64,000 nucleotides of DNA from an uncultured Lachnospiraceae bacterium (GCA_910577785.1 CAJTNT010000014.1:1-64000); one strand, 5' to 3'. Shown: positions 1-7,288, numbered from the stretch's first letter. Notes: generated from the sequence alone by a model not told the origin. Translations and numbers: made by a program.

Positions 1-321
1 GCCGCACAGGGAAGCGGGGCGGAGCAGATTGTCAATGCGCCGCTGGCGGAGCTTTATACATTCAAAGACCACCCGTTCCGGGTGGAAGATGATGAGAAGA
101 TGGAGGAAACAACAGAGAGTATCCGGCAGTATGGGGTGCTTGTGCCGGGGATTGCAAGACCGAGGGCGGGCGGCGGCTATGAAATCATAGCCGGACACCG
201 CCGCAAACGTGGCTCAGAGCTTGCCGGAAAGACGGAAATGCCTGTGATTGTCCGTAATTACACCGATGATGAAGCTACAATTATCATGGTGGAGGGGAAT
301 AGAATAAAAAGAAGAACCTAA
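1..321 (+). pseudogene. ParB/Spo0J-like gene, 3' end lost at prophage junction
   Basis: The reading frame is open from base 1 and resembles the ParB/Sulfiredoxin-like nuclease domain of ParB proteins on conjugative elements and plasmids. It shows a VLVPGIARPR segment and the characteristic IIAGHRRKRGSELAG box, followed by the MPVIV strand. The family then continues with a conserved DxNxQRE segment. Here the homology stops at about base 289, and the frame runs into unrelated residues and a stop at 319-321, immediately before the serine recombinase gene. The 5' end lies outside the window. I infer that the prophage inserted into this gene of an older mobile element. The remaining 3' part of parB is not found at the other prophage end. 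Confidence 0.75.
286..317. other. probable left prophage junction (attL)
   Basis: ParB similarity ends at codon GTG 289-291, and the recombinase stop codon lies at 318-320 on the other strand. Large serine recombinases usually sit next to their attachment site, so the left junction should fall in these approximately 30 bases. The short crossover core cannot be fixed without the uninterrupted target. Confidence 0.45.
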
Positions 322-1889
322 AAGCGCAAAAAAAGTGTCTCTCCATCCCAGGTGCATTCCTGCACGGCTTCGCGTACAATGGCATTCCTCTCCACGTCTG
401 AGAAGCCATCCAGCCCGCGGATCAGGCGGGCAATCTCTTCGGCACGTCCTTCGGCAGTCCTGGCCATATCACTGTTCCGGCGCATGTCCAGCTTAAGAAT
501 GTCCAATTCACGCCTGACTGCCCCAAGGTTTAGGTCTTCCTTCTCAATCTGGGCAATTATGTATTTTGCGGCGGACGACCCTTCGGCATCGCTTAGGGTT
601 TCTGTAAGGCGGCTTATCTTGGCCTGCAGCCTGGCGGCCTGCGCTTCCAGGCTGCGAAGGCGCTTCCCTCCATCGTCTGGCTGTCCTGTGCCAGCATACT
701 TCATGATGGCCTTTGGGTCGGACTCTATTTCCCGGAAGATGGCCAGGGCTTTCCCGTCCAGGATGTCGCATTTCACGAATTTCATGTCGCAGGCTTCGAT
801 GCCCTGCTGGTTGCGCTTCCGGCAGCTGTAGTGGCTCAGTATCCCAGACTTCAGCTTTTTGCGGGCAACTGACATCAGGCAGCCGCACTTGCACCGCACC
901 ACGCCCTTTAGGAGTGGGACGTCATACTTCATCGTCTTGCAGAAAGTATTCTGCTGGAAGCGTTCCTGGGCAGCAAGCCAGCGCCCTGCAGGGAGGAATG
1001 GCTTGTGGTGGCCAATGCAGACGACCCATCTGTCCGGGGGCTGCCGGATGGCTTTCCTGCCCTTCTGGTCAGTCCTGCCATACACCATCACGCCATGTGT
1101 GCCGTCCCATTTCTCCCTGGGCGACCCAGGGTCCATCTGGCAGCCCTTCCCAGAGAAGAAGTCATAGACTTCCGGGGATGCCTCCACGCAGTAAGGCATG
1201 GTCAGGAGCTGGTAGAGCTGTGAGGCGGAGAAAAAGCAGCCCTTTTCTGTACGGATGCCCTGGTTTCGGAAGAGGGTCTGCATATGCCCTATGGTATAGC
1301 CGTTGTCCAGGAATGTGTCAAAGATCCACTGGCACCTGGCGGCAGCATCCGGGTCTATGGCAAGCGTGACGTGCTTCTTCCCGTCTACTACGATGCGCTC
1401 CAAGGTATATCCCTGCGGGGCCTTGCCGCCAGTCCAGAAGCCTTTCCTGGCAAGCCCTGAGAGGTTGTCCGTCACCCTTGCGGCGATGGTCTCACGCTCC
1501 ATCTGTGCGAAAGTGGCGGTGATGAACATCATTGCCTTGCCAATGGGCGTGTTTGTGTCAATGCTTTCCTTGAGGGATAGGAACAGCACTCCCTTCTCTT
1601 CCAGGGAGGCGTAGATATTGGCGAAGTCCTTCACGTCACGGGAAAGCCTGTCGAGCTGGTAGACAACCAGGGCATCCACAAGCCCGTCCCCAACGTCTGC
1701 CAGCAGGCGCTTCAGCCCAGGGCGGTTCGTATTTGCCCCGGTCATGCCTTCATCTGAATATGTTTCAAAGGAGTCCACCTTTCCCTGGAAGCGCAGCTCC
1801 ACATATTCCCTGCACATCCGTTCCTGGTTGTCCACAGAGTCTGATTTGTCTGAATAAACCGATTTCCGGCCATAAGTTGCAAACCTCAT
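318..1889 (-). CDS. large serine recombinase (prophage integrase)
   Basis: This 523-residue site-specific recombinase probably integrates and excises the prophage. The N-terminal resolvase domain carries the YGRKS catalytic serine (residue 10), the SVDNQ motif and the LDRLSRD segment. It is followed by the Recombinase domain (GKAPQGY) and a zinc ribbon of the form CKCG...C...C near residue 360, with a long coiled coil and C-terminal tail typical of large serine integrases. The start ATG at 1889 is preceded by AAGGAGGATGGC. An upstream in-frame extension to 2000 lacks a ribosome binding site. It reads towards the truncated parB, placing it at the left edge of the prophage as expected. Confidence 0.92.
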   Translation of the reverse strand: MRFATYGRKSVYSDKSDSVDNQERMCREYVELRFQGKVDSFETYSDEGMTGANTNRPGLKRLLADVGDGLVDALVVYQLDRLSRDVKDFANIYASLEEKGVLFLSLKESIDTNTPIGKAMMFITATFAQMERETIAARVTDNLSGLARKGFWTGGKAPQGYTLERIVVDGKKHVTLAIDPDAAARCQWIFDTFLDNGYTIGHMQTLFRNQGIRTEKGCFFSASQLYQLLTMPYCVEASPEVYDFFSGKGCQMDPGSPREKWDGTHGVMVYGRTDQKGRKAIRQPPDRWVVCIGHHKPFLPAGRWLAAQERFQQNTFCKTMKYDVPLLKGVVRCKCGCLMSVARKKLKSGILSHYSCRKRNQQGIEACDMKFVKCDILDGKALAIFREIESDPKAIMKYAGTGQPDDGGKRLRSLEAQAARLQAKISRLTETLSDAEGSSAAKYIIAQIEKEDLNLGAVRRELDILKLDMRRNSDMARTAEGRAEEIARLIRGLDGFSDVERNAIVREAVQECTWDGETLFLRF

Positions 1890-2103
1890 AATGCCATCCT
1901 CCTTAAAAATTGGTATAAAAATAACACCCAGCCCAAAATCCGGGTTGACCGGGCGCCACGAAGGATGGTACAATGTATTTGGACTTTTTTGGGGTATCAT
2001 CCTCCGGGTGTATCCTAGGGGCTGCCTGGTGCTGGTGACACTGGGCAGCCTATTTTATGGGGCATCGTCCTGGATCCTTTCCTGCAAGCAGGCCAAATTC
2101 CTT

Positions 2104-2596
2104 CTACGGTGCATTGTTTTTATTTGCTTCTCCCAGCAGCGTGATCTTTAATTTTTCTACTTCTGGCAAGGGGAGGCCGGATATTTTGGAGGTAATCTTT
2201 ATGTCAAAACTTTCCAGGAGCATGTCTTTTGCAACGCGGATGGACTCTTCCTGTTTGCCTTCTTCCCTGCCCTTTTCCTTTGCTTCAAACATTCCCTGGT
2301 TGTAGTCCCTGACAGCTTTCTCTCTGGCTTCATATTCTAAGCGTTTCTGCTTGTCCTGGCTGATGACCTGCAGCTGCTGGTAAGCGCTGTCGATATAGGG
2401 ATTCTTTCCTGCAAGCATGTCAAATTCCTCCTTCCGCTCTGCATTGATAAACTTTGCCCACAGCTCCAGCCCGGTGCAGTCCTCCTTCAGTTTCGGTGGG
2501 AGTTTCGGGAGATCGATCACATGGAATTCCATTTTATCGGTATAATTGGTTAATAGTTTTTTTGGCGTTTTTGGGTTTTATTAGGAACTGTGCCAC
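2104..2596 (-). pseudogene. Rpn-family nuclease gene copy with internal deletion
   Basis: This is a second, broken copy of the gene at 2622-3458. A GTG start at 2596 with an AGGAGG site and the first codons (MAQFL, then KPK) are retained. The nuclease domain is then missing, and the frame shifts just before the segment equivalent to YTDKMEFHV. From 2532 down to about 2240 the sequence closely matches the intact copy, including GLELWAKFINAERKEEFDML. The C-terminal tail (ISGLPLPEVEKLK) diverges. The deletion removes roughly 165 codons including the PD-(D/E)XK core, so no active nuclease is expected. The 142-residue C-terminal reading frame from 2532 could still be translated. Confidence 0.75.
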
Positions 2597-2621
2597 AGTG
2601 TCCTCCTATCATGTGCGGTTC

Positions 2622-3458
2622 TTATTTTTGGAGGGAGGAAATAATCTCCATAGGGAGTCCAGTGCATTCGGAAATGGTCTCTAAAGGGATGTTTAGCTTC
2701 AGCATGTTTTTGGCGATATGGATAGAGGCTTCTGCATGGCCTTCTTCCCTGCCCTTTTCCTTTGCTTCAAACATTCCCTGGTTGTAGTCCCTGACAGCTT
2801 TCTCCCTGGCCTCATATTCCAAGCGTTTCTGCTTGTCCTGGCTGATGACCTGCAGCTGCTGGTAGGCGCTGTCGATATAGGGGTCCCTTCCTGCAAGCAT
2901 GTCAAATTCCTCCTTCCGTTCTGCATTGATAAACTTTGCCCACAGCTCTAGCCCGGTGCAGTCCTCCTTCAGTTCCGGGGGGAGCTTTGGGAGCTCGATC
3001 ACATGGAATTCCATCTTGTCAGTATACAGGAACCCGCGGGTATCCTCCCGGATATGGAAGCAGGAATAGAAGCCAGCCTCTTTTTTGAAAAGCGTAAAGT
3101 CCAGGATGCTGATGCTGACGCATTTCTTGAGTACGTCATATTTCTGTCCCTGCTCAATCTGGTCGGTGTACATCTTAGAGGCATAGAAGAGGGAGCGGTC
3201 TGGCCATACCAGGAGCTCCGAGAGCTGGATTTCCACATCAATCACGGCATCGTTGTTCATGAGGATGCGGACGTCAAGGATCCCCAGCTTGTCATCCTCA
3301 TGTACTTTCCGAAGGTAAGGGTTCAGGATCCGTGTTTCTTTTATATTTTCGGGATCCAGGTGGAGCACGGCGGCCAGGAAGCCGATGCGTGCCTTTCCGT
3401 CCATCATGATTTCCTTGAAGGCAAAATCAATTTTGGGCTTCATTAAGAACTGTGCCAT
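2622..3458 (-). CDS. Rpn family recombination-promoting nuclease / PD-(D/E)XK transposase-like protein
   Basis: A 278-residue protein of the PDDEXK_2 (Rpn/YhgA-like) family, whose members are DNA nucleases that promote RecA-independent recombination and include phage defence proteins. The N-terminus FLMKPKIDFAFKEIM and the strand LDVRILMNNDAVIDVEIQ contain the expected acidic core (D...ExQ). The C-terminal third is charged and helical (REKAVRDYNQGMFEAKEKG), as usual in the family. The start ATG 3458 has AGGAGGATACT upstream. A defective paralog lies directly downstream. Such genes are often multi-copy cargo. Whether it belongs to the prophage or arrived separately is unclear. Confidence 0.85.
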   Translation of the reverse strand: MAQFLMKPKIDFAFKEIMMDGKARIGFLAAVLHLDPENIKETRILNPYLRKVHEDDKLGILDVRILMNNDAVIDVEIQLSELLVWPDRSLFYASKMYTDQIEQGQKYDVLKKCVSISILDFTLFKKEAGFYSCFHIREDTRGFLYTDKMEFHVIELPKLPPELKEDCTGLELWAKFINAERKEEFDMLAGRDPYIDSAYQQLQVISQDKQKRLEYEAREKAVRDYNQGMFEAKEKGREEGHAEASIHIAKNMLKLNIPLETISECTGLPMEIISSLQK

Positions 3459-3605
3459 AGTATCCTCCTATAGTGTGCGGTTTTTATTGTTCCGCGTGGT
3501 TTATATGTTATGCATTCTTTCTGATAGCATTTGTTCACGTTTTCCTGGGGGTTATTCAAGTTTTTTGGCGGTTTGTTCGCGTTTTCTGGTGGTTCGTTCG
3601 TATTA

Positions 3606-4661
3606 TCAGTAGCATCTGCTGCATGGCTCATATCCAAGATTAATGGCTTCCTGTAGTGGTACCTGCCGTGGCCCTTTCATTCCGCTGCAGGAGCTGGAGC
3701 TATGGTATTTCTTGCCGCTATTTGGTATCCATACATAACCAGAGGTTGGCGGCGTTGGCGTATCGGAGCCGCCTGGATTGGAATCAGAGCCACCCGGATT
3801 GGAGCCGGAGCCACCCGGATTAGAGTCAGAGCCGCCGGGTTGTTGGCTGCTGTTTGTCTTTGGTTTAGTTACTTTAATTTTACAGGTGGCTTTTGTGCCA
3901 GATTTCATTTTAAGGGTGATGGTGGCAACGCCTTTCTGCTTTCCAGTCACTTTTCCATGTGAGTTCACAGTTGCAACTTTTTTGTTGCTGGATGCCCATT
4001 TTTTTACCTTATCGCCATATGTTTTTGATTTGATTTTAAGGGTATATTGTTTGCCGCTTTTTATAGTGACGGATTTTTTATTCAATGAAACTTTTGCTTT
4101 TAATTTAGGGATGGATTTCTTTTGTGTCTTGCCGCATTTGGAACAGGTTTGTTTTTTTGTTCCTTTTGAAAGGGCGGTTGCCCTTTTGGCGGTCACCCAT
4201 TTTTTCCAAGAGTGCTTTTTGGATTTAGGGAGTGTCTTTGTATTCTTGCCATGGCACATGGTACATGTCCTTGTTGCGGTTCCTGTACGTATACAAGTTG
4301 GTTTATGGATTGTTTTCCAATCTCCCCAGGTATGACGTTTGGTTGCCGGGATGGATTCGGTTTTCTTAATATAGCATATTTCACAATATCTTTCTCTGAG
4401 GCCTTCATCTGTACAGGTTGCTTCAAGAATTTCATACCATTCTCCCCAGGTATGATGTCCAATAGCCGGGATGGGTTTAGTTTCCTCAATATAGCATATT
4501 TCGCAATATCTTTTTTGGAGGCCTTCATCTGTACAAGTTGGCTCAGTAATTTCAACCCATTCTCCCCAGGAATGTACACATTCTTGCGCAAATGTATGGA
4601 CAGGCGCAAACGTTAAAAGCATAACAAATACAAGCAGGATTGCTGTCAAATTTTTTTTCAT
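3606..4661 (-). CDS. secreted repeat protein with Cys-rich repeats and BIG2-like Ig domain
   Basis: A 351-residue exported protein, start ATG 4661 with AAGGAAGG upstream. The signal peptide is KKNLTAILLVFVMLLTFAPV with probable cleavage after TFA. Three to four repeats of about 42 residues follow, each with W-GEW, PTC-T-EG and a CEIC pair, resembling repeats seen in clostridial surface proteins. A lysine-rich bacterial Ig-like (BIG2) domain lies around residues 185-265. A PGGSDSN-type linker precedes a C-terminal module beginning YVWIPNSGKKYH and ending CSRCY, found on other Firmicute exported proteins. Binding target is unknown. Lying between the repressor and integrase, it occupies a typical lysogenic-conversion position. 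Confidence 0.7.
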   Translation of the reverse strand: MKKNLTAILLVFVMLLTFAPVHTFAQECVHSWGEWVEITEPTCTDEGLQKRYCEICYIEETKPIPAIGHHTWGEWYEILEATCTDEGLRERYCEICYIKKTESIPATKRHTWGDWKTIHKPTCIRTGTATRTCTMCHGKNTKTLPKSKKHSWKKWVTAKRATALSKGTKKQTCSKCGKTQKKSIPKLKAKVSLNKKSVTIKSGKQYTLKIKSKTYGDKVKKWASSNKKVATVNSHGKVTGKQKGVATITLKMKSGTKATCKIKVTKPKTNSSQQPGGSDSNPGGSGSNPGGSDSNPGGSDTPTPPTSGYVWIPNSGKKYHSSSSCSGMKGPRQVPLQEAINLGYEPCSRCY

Positions 4662-4749
4662 TCGTTCATTACCTTCCTTTTTTTTATAGTTTTAAAACGT
4701 ATTTTTTTACTTCTTTTCACTTTATCCGGCAACCGTGGTCATTTTTTGT

Positions 4750-5256
4750 CTATCCAACTACCTTTTCGCTGCCTTTGCCGTTGGTGGTATTCGAAGCAGT
4801 AGATTCCCCTTTCGGAGCAGAATGCAAGACGCTTTTTTTATATTCCTCTTCTAATTCCTCGACCGTCTTTTCGTTTTCAGCGGCAGCAGGAGCAGCAAGG
4901 CTTTTTCTGAAATGCTCAAGCAGCAGCTGGCGTGTGTCTGCATCTAAGTCAAAGTAAGTCTTCACGATCTGTAGCTCAAGGTCAGTTGCCCCATGCTGTC
5001 TTGCAAACTCATCAAGGCTAAATGTGTCTGGCTCAATAAACATGGGTTCATTGCCATTAAGAAGCCAGTCTTCATTCACGGAAAATTCTTTACAGATTAG
5101 CTTAATTAATGACAATTTTTGCTCAGGGCGAGCAAGGGCATTTAATTCTATGTTTTTTATTACAGAGCGGCTAACGCCAAGCTTATCTCCAAAGCCGGTT
5201 TGAGATAAACGAAGATGTTTTTTTCGCAATTCCCGTATTCTTTCATAAACTTCCAT
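4750..5256 (-). CDS. CI-like phage repressor (XRE family)
   Basis: A 168-residue protein with an N-terminal helix-turn-helix (YERIRELRKKHLRLSQTGFG, then KLGVSRSVIKNIE), a middle region ending EDWLLNGNEPMF, and an acidic C-terminal helix with a disordered tail. It lacks a Ser/Lys autoprotease domain, so induction may not follow the classical LexA-type self-cleavage. The start ATG 5256 has GAGAGGTG nine bases upstream; an extension to 5322 has no such site. It is transcribed divergently from the early genes, from a promoter at 5294-5322 overlapped by one of four repeated operator-like boxes. This suggests autoregulation and control of the lytic promoter. Confidence 0.85.
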   Translation of the reverse strand: MEVYERIRELRKKHLRLSQTGFGDKLGVSRSVIKNIELNALARPEQKLSLIKLICKEFSVNEDWLLNGNEPMFIEPDTFSLDEFARQHGATDLELQIVKTYFDLDADTRQLLLEHFRKSLAAPAAAENEKTVEELEEEYKKSVLHSAPKGESTASNTTNGKGSEKVVG

Positions 5257-5293
5257 TATGTATTCACCTCTCTTTCTTTCGGTTTGCACTTTT

Positions 5294-5322
5294 ACTATAC
5301 AACTTAAAAATGGTTTAGTCAA
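5294..5322 (-). promoter_or_regulatory. repressor promoter
   Basis: On the minus strand TTGACT (5317-5322) and TATAGT (5294-5299) are separated by 17 bases, about 38 bases before the repressor start. An operator-like box at 5318-5326 overlaps the -35 element. Confidence 0.7.
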
Positions 5323-5429
5323 GACATAATATGATATAAAAATTCAAAAAAGGATTGACAAGGACATTTTGAAGTTATATAATGGCCATACAAGGACAAA
5401 AAAAGAAGTAAAATGGACTTGTAAAGACA
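5318..5429 (+). promoter_or_regulatory. operator region with four repeated 9-bp boxes
   Basis: Four direct copies of (A/G)(C/T)(A/C)AAGGACA-like boxes occur at 5318-5326 (GTCAAGACA), 5358-5366 (ACAAGGACA), 5390-5398 (ACAAGGACA) and 5421-5429 (GTAAAGACA), spaced about 31-40 bases, near three to four helical turns. The first covers the repressor -35, the second overlaps the early-promoter -35, and the others lie just downstream of it. This is the layout of a lysis-lysogeny switch. Binding by the 4750-5256 repressor is inferred. Confidence 0.6.
5355..5383 (+). promoter_or_regulatory. early lytic promoter
   Basis: Consensus TTGACA (5355-5360), a 17-base spacer and TATAAT (5378-5383) read into the early gene block starting at 5484. 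The ACAAGGACA box overlapping the -35 would allow repression. Confidence 0.85.
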
Positions 5430-5483
5430 TACAGAGGAAGACAACCTACAAAAATATGCACGATGGGATTGGAGGGAAGTAGG

Positions 5484-5678
5484 ATGGCAGAGCAGATGGA
5501 AGTTTTATTAAAGGCTGATAGGAAGCCAGAAGAAGAAAAGATACTGGGTCTTTTGGGTGAGATGAGCCAGGCAGAGCAGAAAGAAATGCTTGTATTCATG
5601 CAAGGTGTGAGGTTTGCAAAGGGCATGGAAAAAAGGGCAGCGCAGCCGCCAGAAGAAATTGTGCAGCAGGCAGTTTAA
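5484..5678 (+). CDS. small early phage protein, unknown function
   Basis: A 64-residue acidic, helical protein (MAEQMEVLLKADRK start; ILGLLGEMSQAEQKEMLVFM core) and the first gene after the early promoter. A GGAGG at 5471-5475 precedes ATG 5484 by eight bases. Its last approximately 23 codons (FAKGMEKRAAQPPEEIVQQAV) are partially duplicated without a start at about 6210-6271. I recognise no family. Position suggests a Cro-like or anti-repressor role, but there is no helix-turn-helix evidence. Confidence 0.6.
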   Translation: MAEQMEVLLKADRKPEEEKILGLLGEMSQAEQKEMLVFMQGVRFAKGMEKRAAQPPEEIVQQAV

Positions 5679-5696
5679 AGGAAGGGGTGAAAGCAG

Positions 5697-5927
5697 GTGA
5701 GCTTAAAAGAAATAATCTTAGAAAAATGCAATGAAAGGATTGAGTCAGCGAAAGAAGCAGAGTGGCCGCAATGGGTAAAAGAACATGTAGTCAAGAAGGG
5801 AAAAGCAAGCAAAGAAATATTAGAAATTGTATGCGGTATGCAGGGAATAACCGTGAATACCGCAATACAAATATTGAATGAATCGAAAGAAATTATAAAA
5901 GAGGTTGCAATGGGGCAGGAAATCTAA
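5697..5927 (+). CDS. small early phage protein, unknown function
   Basis: A 76-residue protein starting at GTG 5697 behind GGAAGGGGTG. It is helical and charged with a C-terminal helix (AIQILNESKEIIKEVA). The segment ITVNTAIQILNESKEII resembles CTVAQAEGILNEVSKGIRR in the protein at 6372-6569, so the two may be distant paralogs. It sits in the early operon; its 3' end overlaps the convergent gene 5924-6112 by four bases. No known domain is recognised. Confidence 0.55.
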   Translation: MSLKEIILEKCNERIESAKEAEWPQWVKEHVVKKGKASKEILEIVCGMQGITVNTAIQILNESKEIIKEVAMGQEI

Positions 5928-6112
5928 AATTCATGAGAATTTTTATAATGATTTAAGGTGTCATTTAAGCAGGATATGGTTTCGTAGTAGTAAGAAATCA
6001 AGTCATCGTTATTGGTAACAGGAAGGTAATCCGCACGTTGCATCTTTAAGATTGCAAGGTCATGAAGCATTTGGTTATAGGGAATACCGTAAGAATTTGT
6101 AATATCATACAT
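5924..6112 (-). CDS. small minus-strand phage protein, unknown function
   Basis: A 62-residue protein (MYDITNSYGIPYNQMLHDLA start) encoded opposite to all neighbours. Start ATG 6112 is preceded by AAAGGAG, and a good promoter lies at 6166-6194 on the same strand. It is rich in Asn, Tyr and Asp. No family recognised. Its upstream region is duplicated ahead of the gene at 6544-6744, so the pair appear to be independently transcribed cassettes. Confidence 0.6.
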   Translation of the reverse strand: MYDITNSYGIPYNQMLHDLAILKMQRADYLPVTNNDDLISYYYETISCLNDTLNHYKNSHEF

Positions 6113-6134
6113 GTTGCTTATCTCCTTTCTATAT

Positions 6135-6212
6135 CTACTTGGCTGCTGCAACAGCCTGTAAGTACAGTATAGGGGAAATGGCATGTGATGGCAAGGGGAA
6201 GGCAGGGATGCA
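6135..6212 (-). repeat. 78-bp direct repeat carrying a promoter, copy 1
   Basis: This stretch, with the block GGCTGCTGCAACAGCCTGTA, is nearly identical to 6771-6843. It contains the TTGCCA-N17-TATACT promoter that drives the minus-strand gene 5924-6112. Confidence 0.8.
6166..6194 (-). promoter_or_regulatory. promoter of minus-strand small gene
   Basis: On the minus strand TTGCCA (6189-6194), 17 bases, TATACT (6166-6171), about 50 bases before ATG 6112. A short palindrome (GGCTGCTGCAACAGCC) lies between the promoter and the gene and could be an operator. Confidence 0.75.
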
Positions 6213-6371
6213 AAGGGCATGGGAGGAAAGGCAGCTCAGATGCCAGAAGAAATTGTGCAGCAGGCAGTTTAAGGGGAGGAGGTGAGGGAAGATGGGAAGT
6301 ACCACATGACAGAGAGGAAAGTGGATTGTGTAAGTATTAGCAGGCAGTTTAAGGGAAGGAGGCGAGGGAAA

Positions 6372-6569
6372 ATGTGGAACGATATGGAATTTACAGAAAA
6401 AAATTTAAGGATAGCAGATGAGATAGTTGGGGTGTTGACAAAAGAGAAATGCACCGTGGCACAGGCGGAAGGGATACTGAATGAAGTATCGAAGGGCATC
6501 CGCAGGTGTGGCACGGTGCAGGAAGTAAATTATTATGAGACTTTTAAGGATGACGTCCCAAGGAAGTGA
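6372..6569 (+). CDS. small early phage protein, unknown function
   Basis: A 65-residue helical protein (MWNDMEFTEKNLRIADEIVG start) beginning at ATG 6372 directly after a junction repeat that supplies AAGGGAAGGAGGCGAGG. In the same frame, the upstream segment at 6282-6353 reads GKYHMTERKVDCVSIS, which resembles GKYYLAERKRENGLSIS inside the gene at 7273-7854 and looks like a leftover of it. The central helix resembles the 5697-5927 product. Function unknown. Confidence 0.6.
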   Translation: MWNDMEFTEKNLRIADEIVGVLTKEKCTVAQAEGILNEVSKGIRRCGTVQEVNYYETFKDDVPRK

Positions 6570-6744
6570 GGATACTTTTTAATGCAGTTTCCTGGCGCTC
6601 ACTGTCAGGAAAGGCAATCAATGTTTTGGCAATAATGCAATTCCGAATAGTATTATCAGGGTCGGTTGAAGCGCCGGCAGTGAAAAACATGCATTCTGCA
6701 TTGCAATCCCCATTAATAAAAGGACAAAATGTTTTTTTATTCAC
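6544..6744 (-). CDS. small Cys-containing minus-strand phage protein
   Basis: A 66-residue protein starting at GTG 6744 (MNKKTFCPFINGDCNAECMF) behind AGGAAGG. The N-terminus has a C-x6-C-x3-C arrangement (CPFINGDCNAEC) suggesting metal binding. It is followed by a helical segment RNCIIAKTLIAF. It overlaps the convergent gene 6372-6569 by 26 bases and has its own promoter at 6798-6826 within a duplicated 75-bp block. Small proteins of this kind are common in Lachnospiraceae prophages, but I know no function. Confidence 0.65.
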   Translation of the reverse strand: MNKKTFCPFINGDCNAECMFFTAGASTDPDNTIRNCIIAKTLIAFPDSERQETALKSILTSLGRHP

Positions 6745-6770
6745 AATAGGTACCTTCCTTTCTACTGTAC

Positions 6771-6843
6771 TCGGCTGCTGCAACAGCCTGTAAGTACAGT
6801 ATAGGAGAAAAGGCATGTGATGGCAAGGGGAAGGCAGGATGCA
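6771..6843 (-). repeat. 73-bp direct repeat carrying a promoter, copy 2
   Basis: Second copy of the 6135-6212 block, with a handful of substitutions, positioned the same way upstream of a minus-strand small gene. Confidence 0.8.
6798..6826 (-). promoter_or_regulatory. promoter of second minus-strand small gene
   Basis: TTGCCA (6821-6826), 17-base spacer and TATACT (6798-6803) on the minus strand, the same as the promoter at 6166-6194. It drives 6544-6744. Confidence 0.75.
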
Positions 6844-6919
6844 CTGCATTTGGTATCAGGACTGCGGGGCTGCCACAAGGAGCTGTGCAGCAGGCAGTAT
6901 AAGAGAAGGAGGTGATAGG

Positions 6920-7288
6920 GTGCCGGAGAAAACAGATAAATGGTTCATAGTAACGCTGGTAATACAAATGGGTAAGGAAGAGGCCGCAAAGGAAATGTTA
7001 AGGGAGATAGAAAAGGAAATAGCCCCAAAGGGGGCAGAGATAGTCTCCTGGAGCAATGGCCAGTCAGAGCATTACCATATACTGGGCAGGAAAGAAGATC
7101 TGGATAGGCTGGCGCTGGAAAAGTGGCCTGGGGCTGTCAAAAGGCATGACATAACGGAATCCCAGGCCGGGGTTGTAATCCAGCACCACACAAAATACTG
7201 CCCAGGGAGTGAAGGCTTAAGGCAGGAAAAAAATTGTGCAGCAGGCAGTATAAGGGAAGGAGGTGGGGGAAGATGGGATTTCCTGTAA
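6920..7288 (+). CDS. early phage protein, unknown function
   Basis: A 122-residue protein starting at GTG 6920 behind a near-perfect AAGGAGGTGAT. The first 60 residues alternate strand and helix (KWFIVTLVIQMGKEEAAKEM, then IVSWSNGQSEHYHILG), suggesting a small alpha-beta fold. The last 20 residues (CAAGSIREGGGG) are encoded by the junction repeat, so the C-terminus appears to be a by-product of cassette joining. It overlaps the next gene by 16 bases. No family recognised. Confidence 0.6.
   Translation: MPEKTDKWFIVTLVIQMGKEEAAKEMLREIEKEIAPKGAEIVSWSNGQSEHYHILGRKEDLDRLALEKWPGAVKRHDITESQAGVVIQHHTKYCPGSEGLRQEKNCAAGSIREGGGGRWDFL

Larger units (their letters stand above)
5659..7275 (+). repeat. recurrent gene-junction repeat (dispersed copies)
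   Basis: A roughly 30-40 bp motif, GTGCAGCAGGCAGTTTAAGG followed by GAAGGAGGTGAGGGAAGATG with variation, recurs at gene boundaries. Copies lie at about 5659-5690, 6252-6292, 6341-6374, 6883-6922 and 7232-7275, with degenerate relatives at 10051-10091 and 14925-14953. Each copy supplies the C-terminal tail and stop of one gene plus the Shine-Dalgarno of the next. The copies look like exchange points for shuffling small early genes. Confidence 0.7.

Noticed and set aside
318..2000. Longer N-terminus for the serine recombinase starting at 2000
   Set aside because: The extra 37 residues lie before the conserved MRFATYGRKS start, and only ATG 1889 has AAGGAGG.
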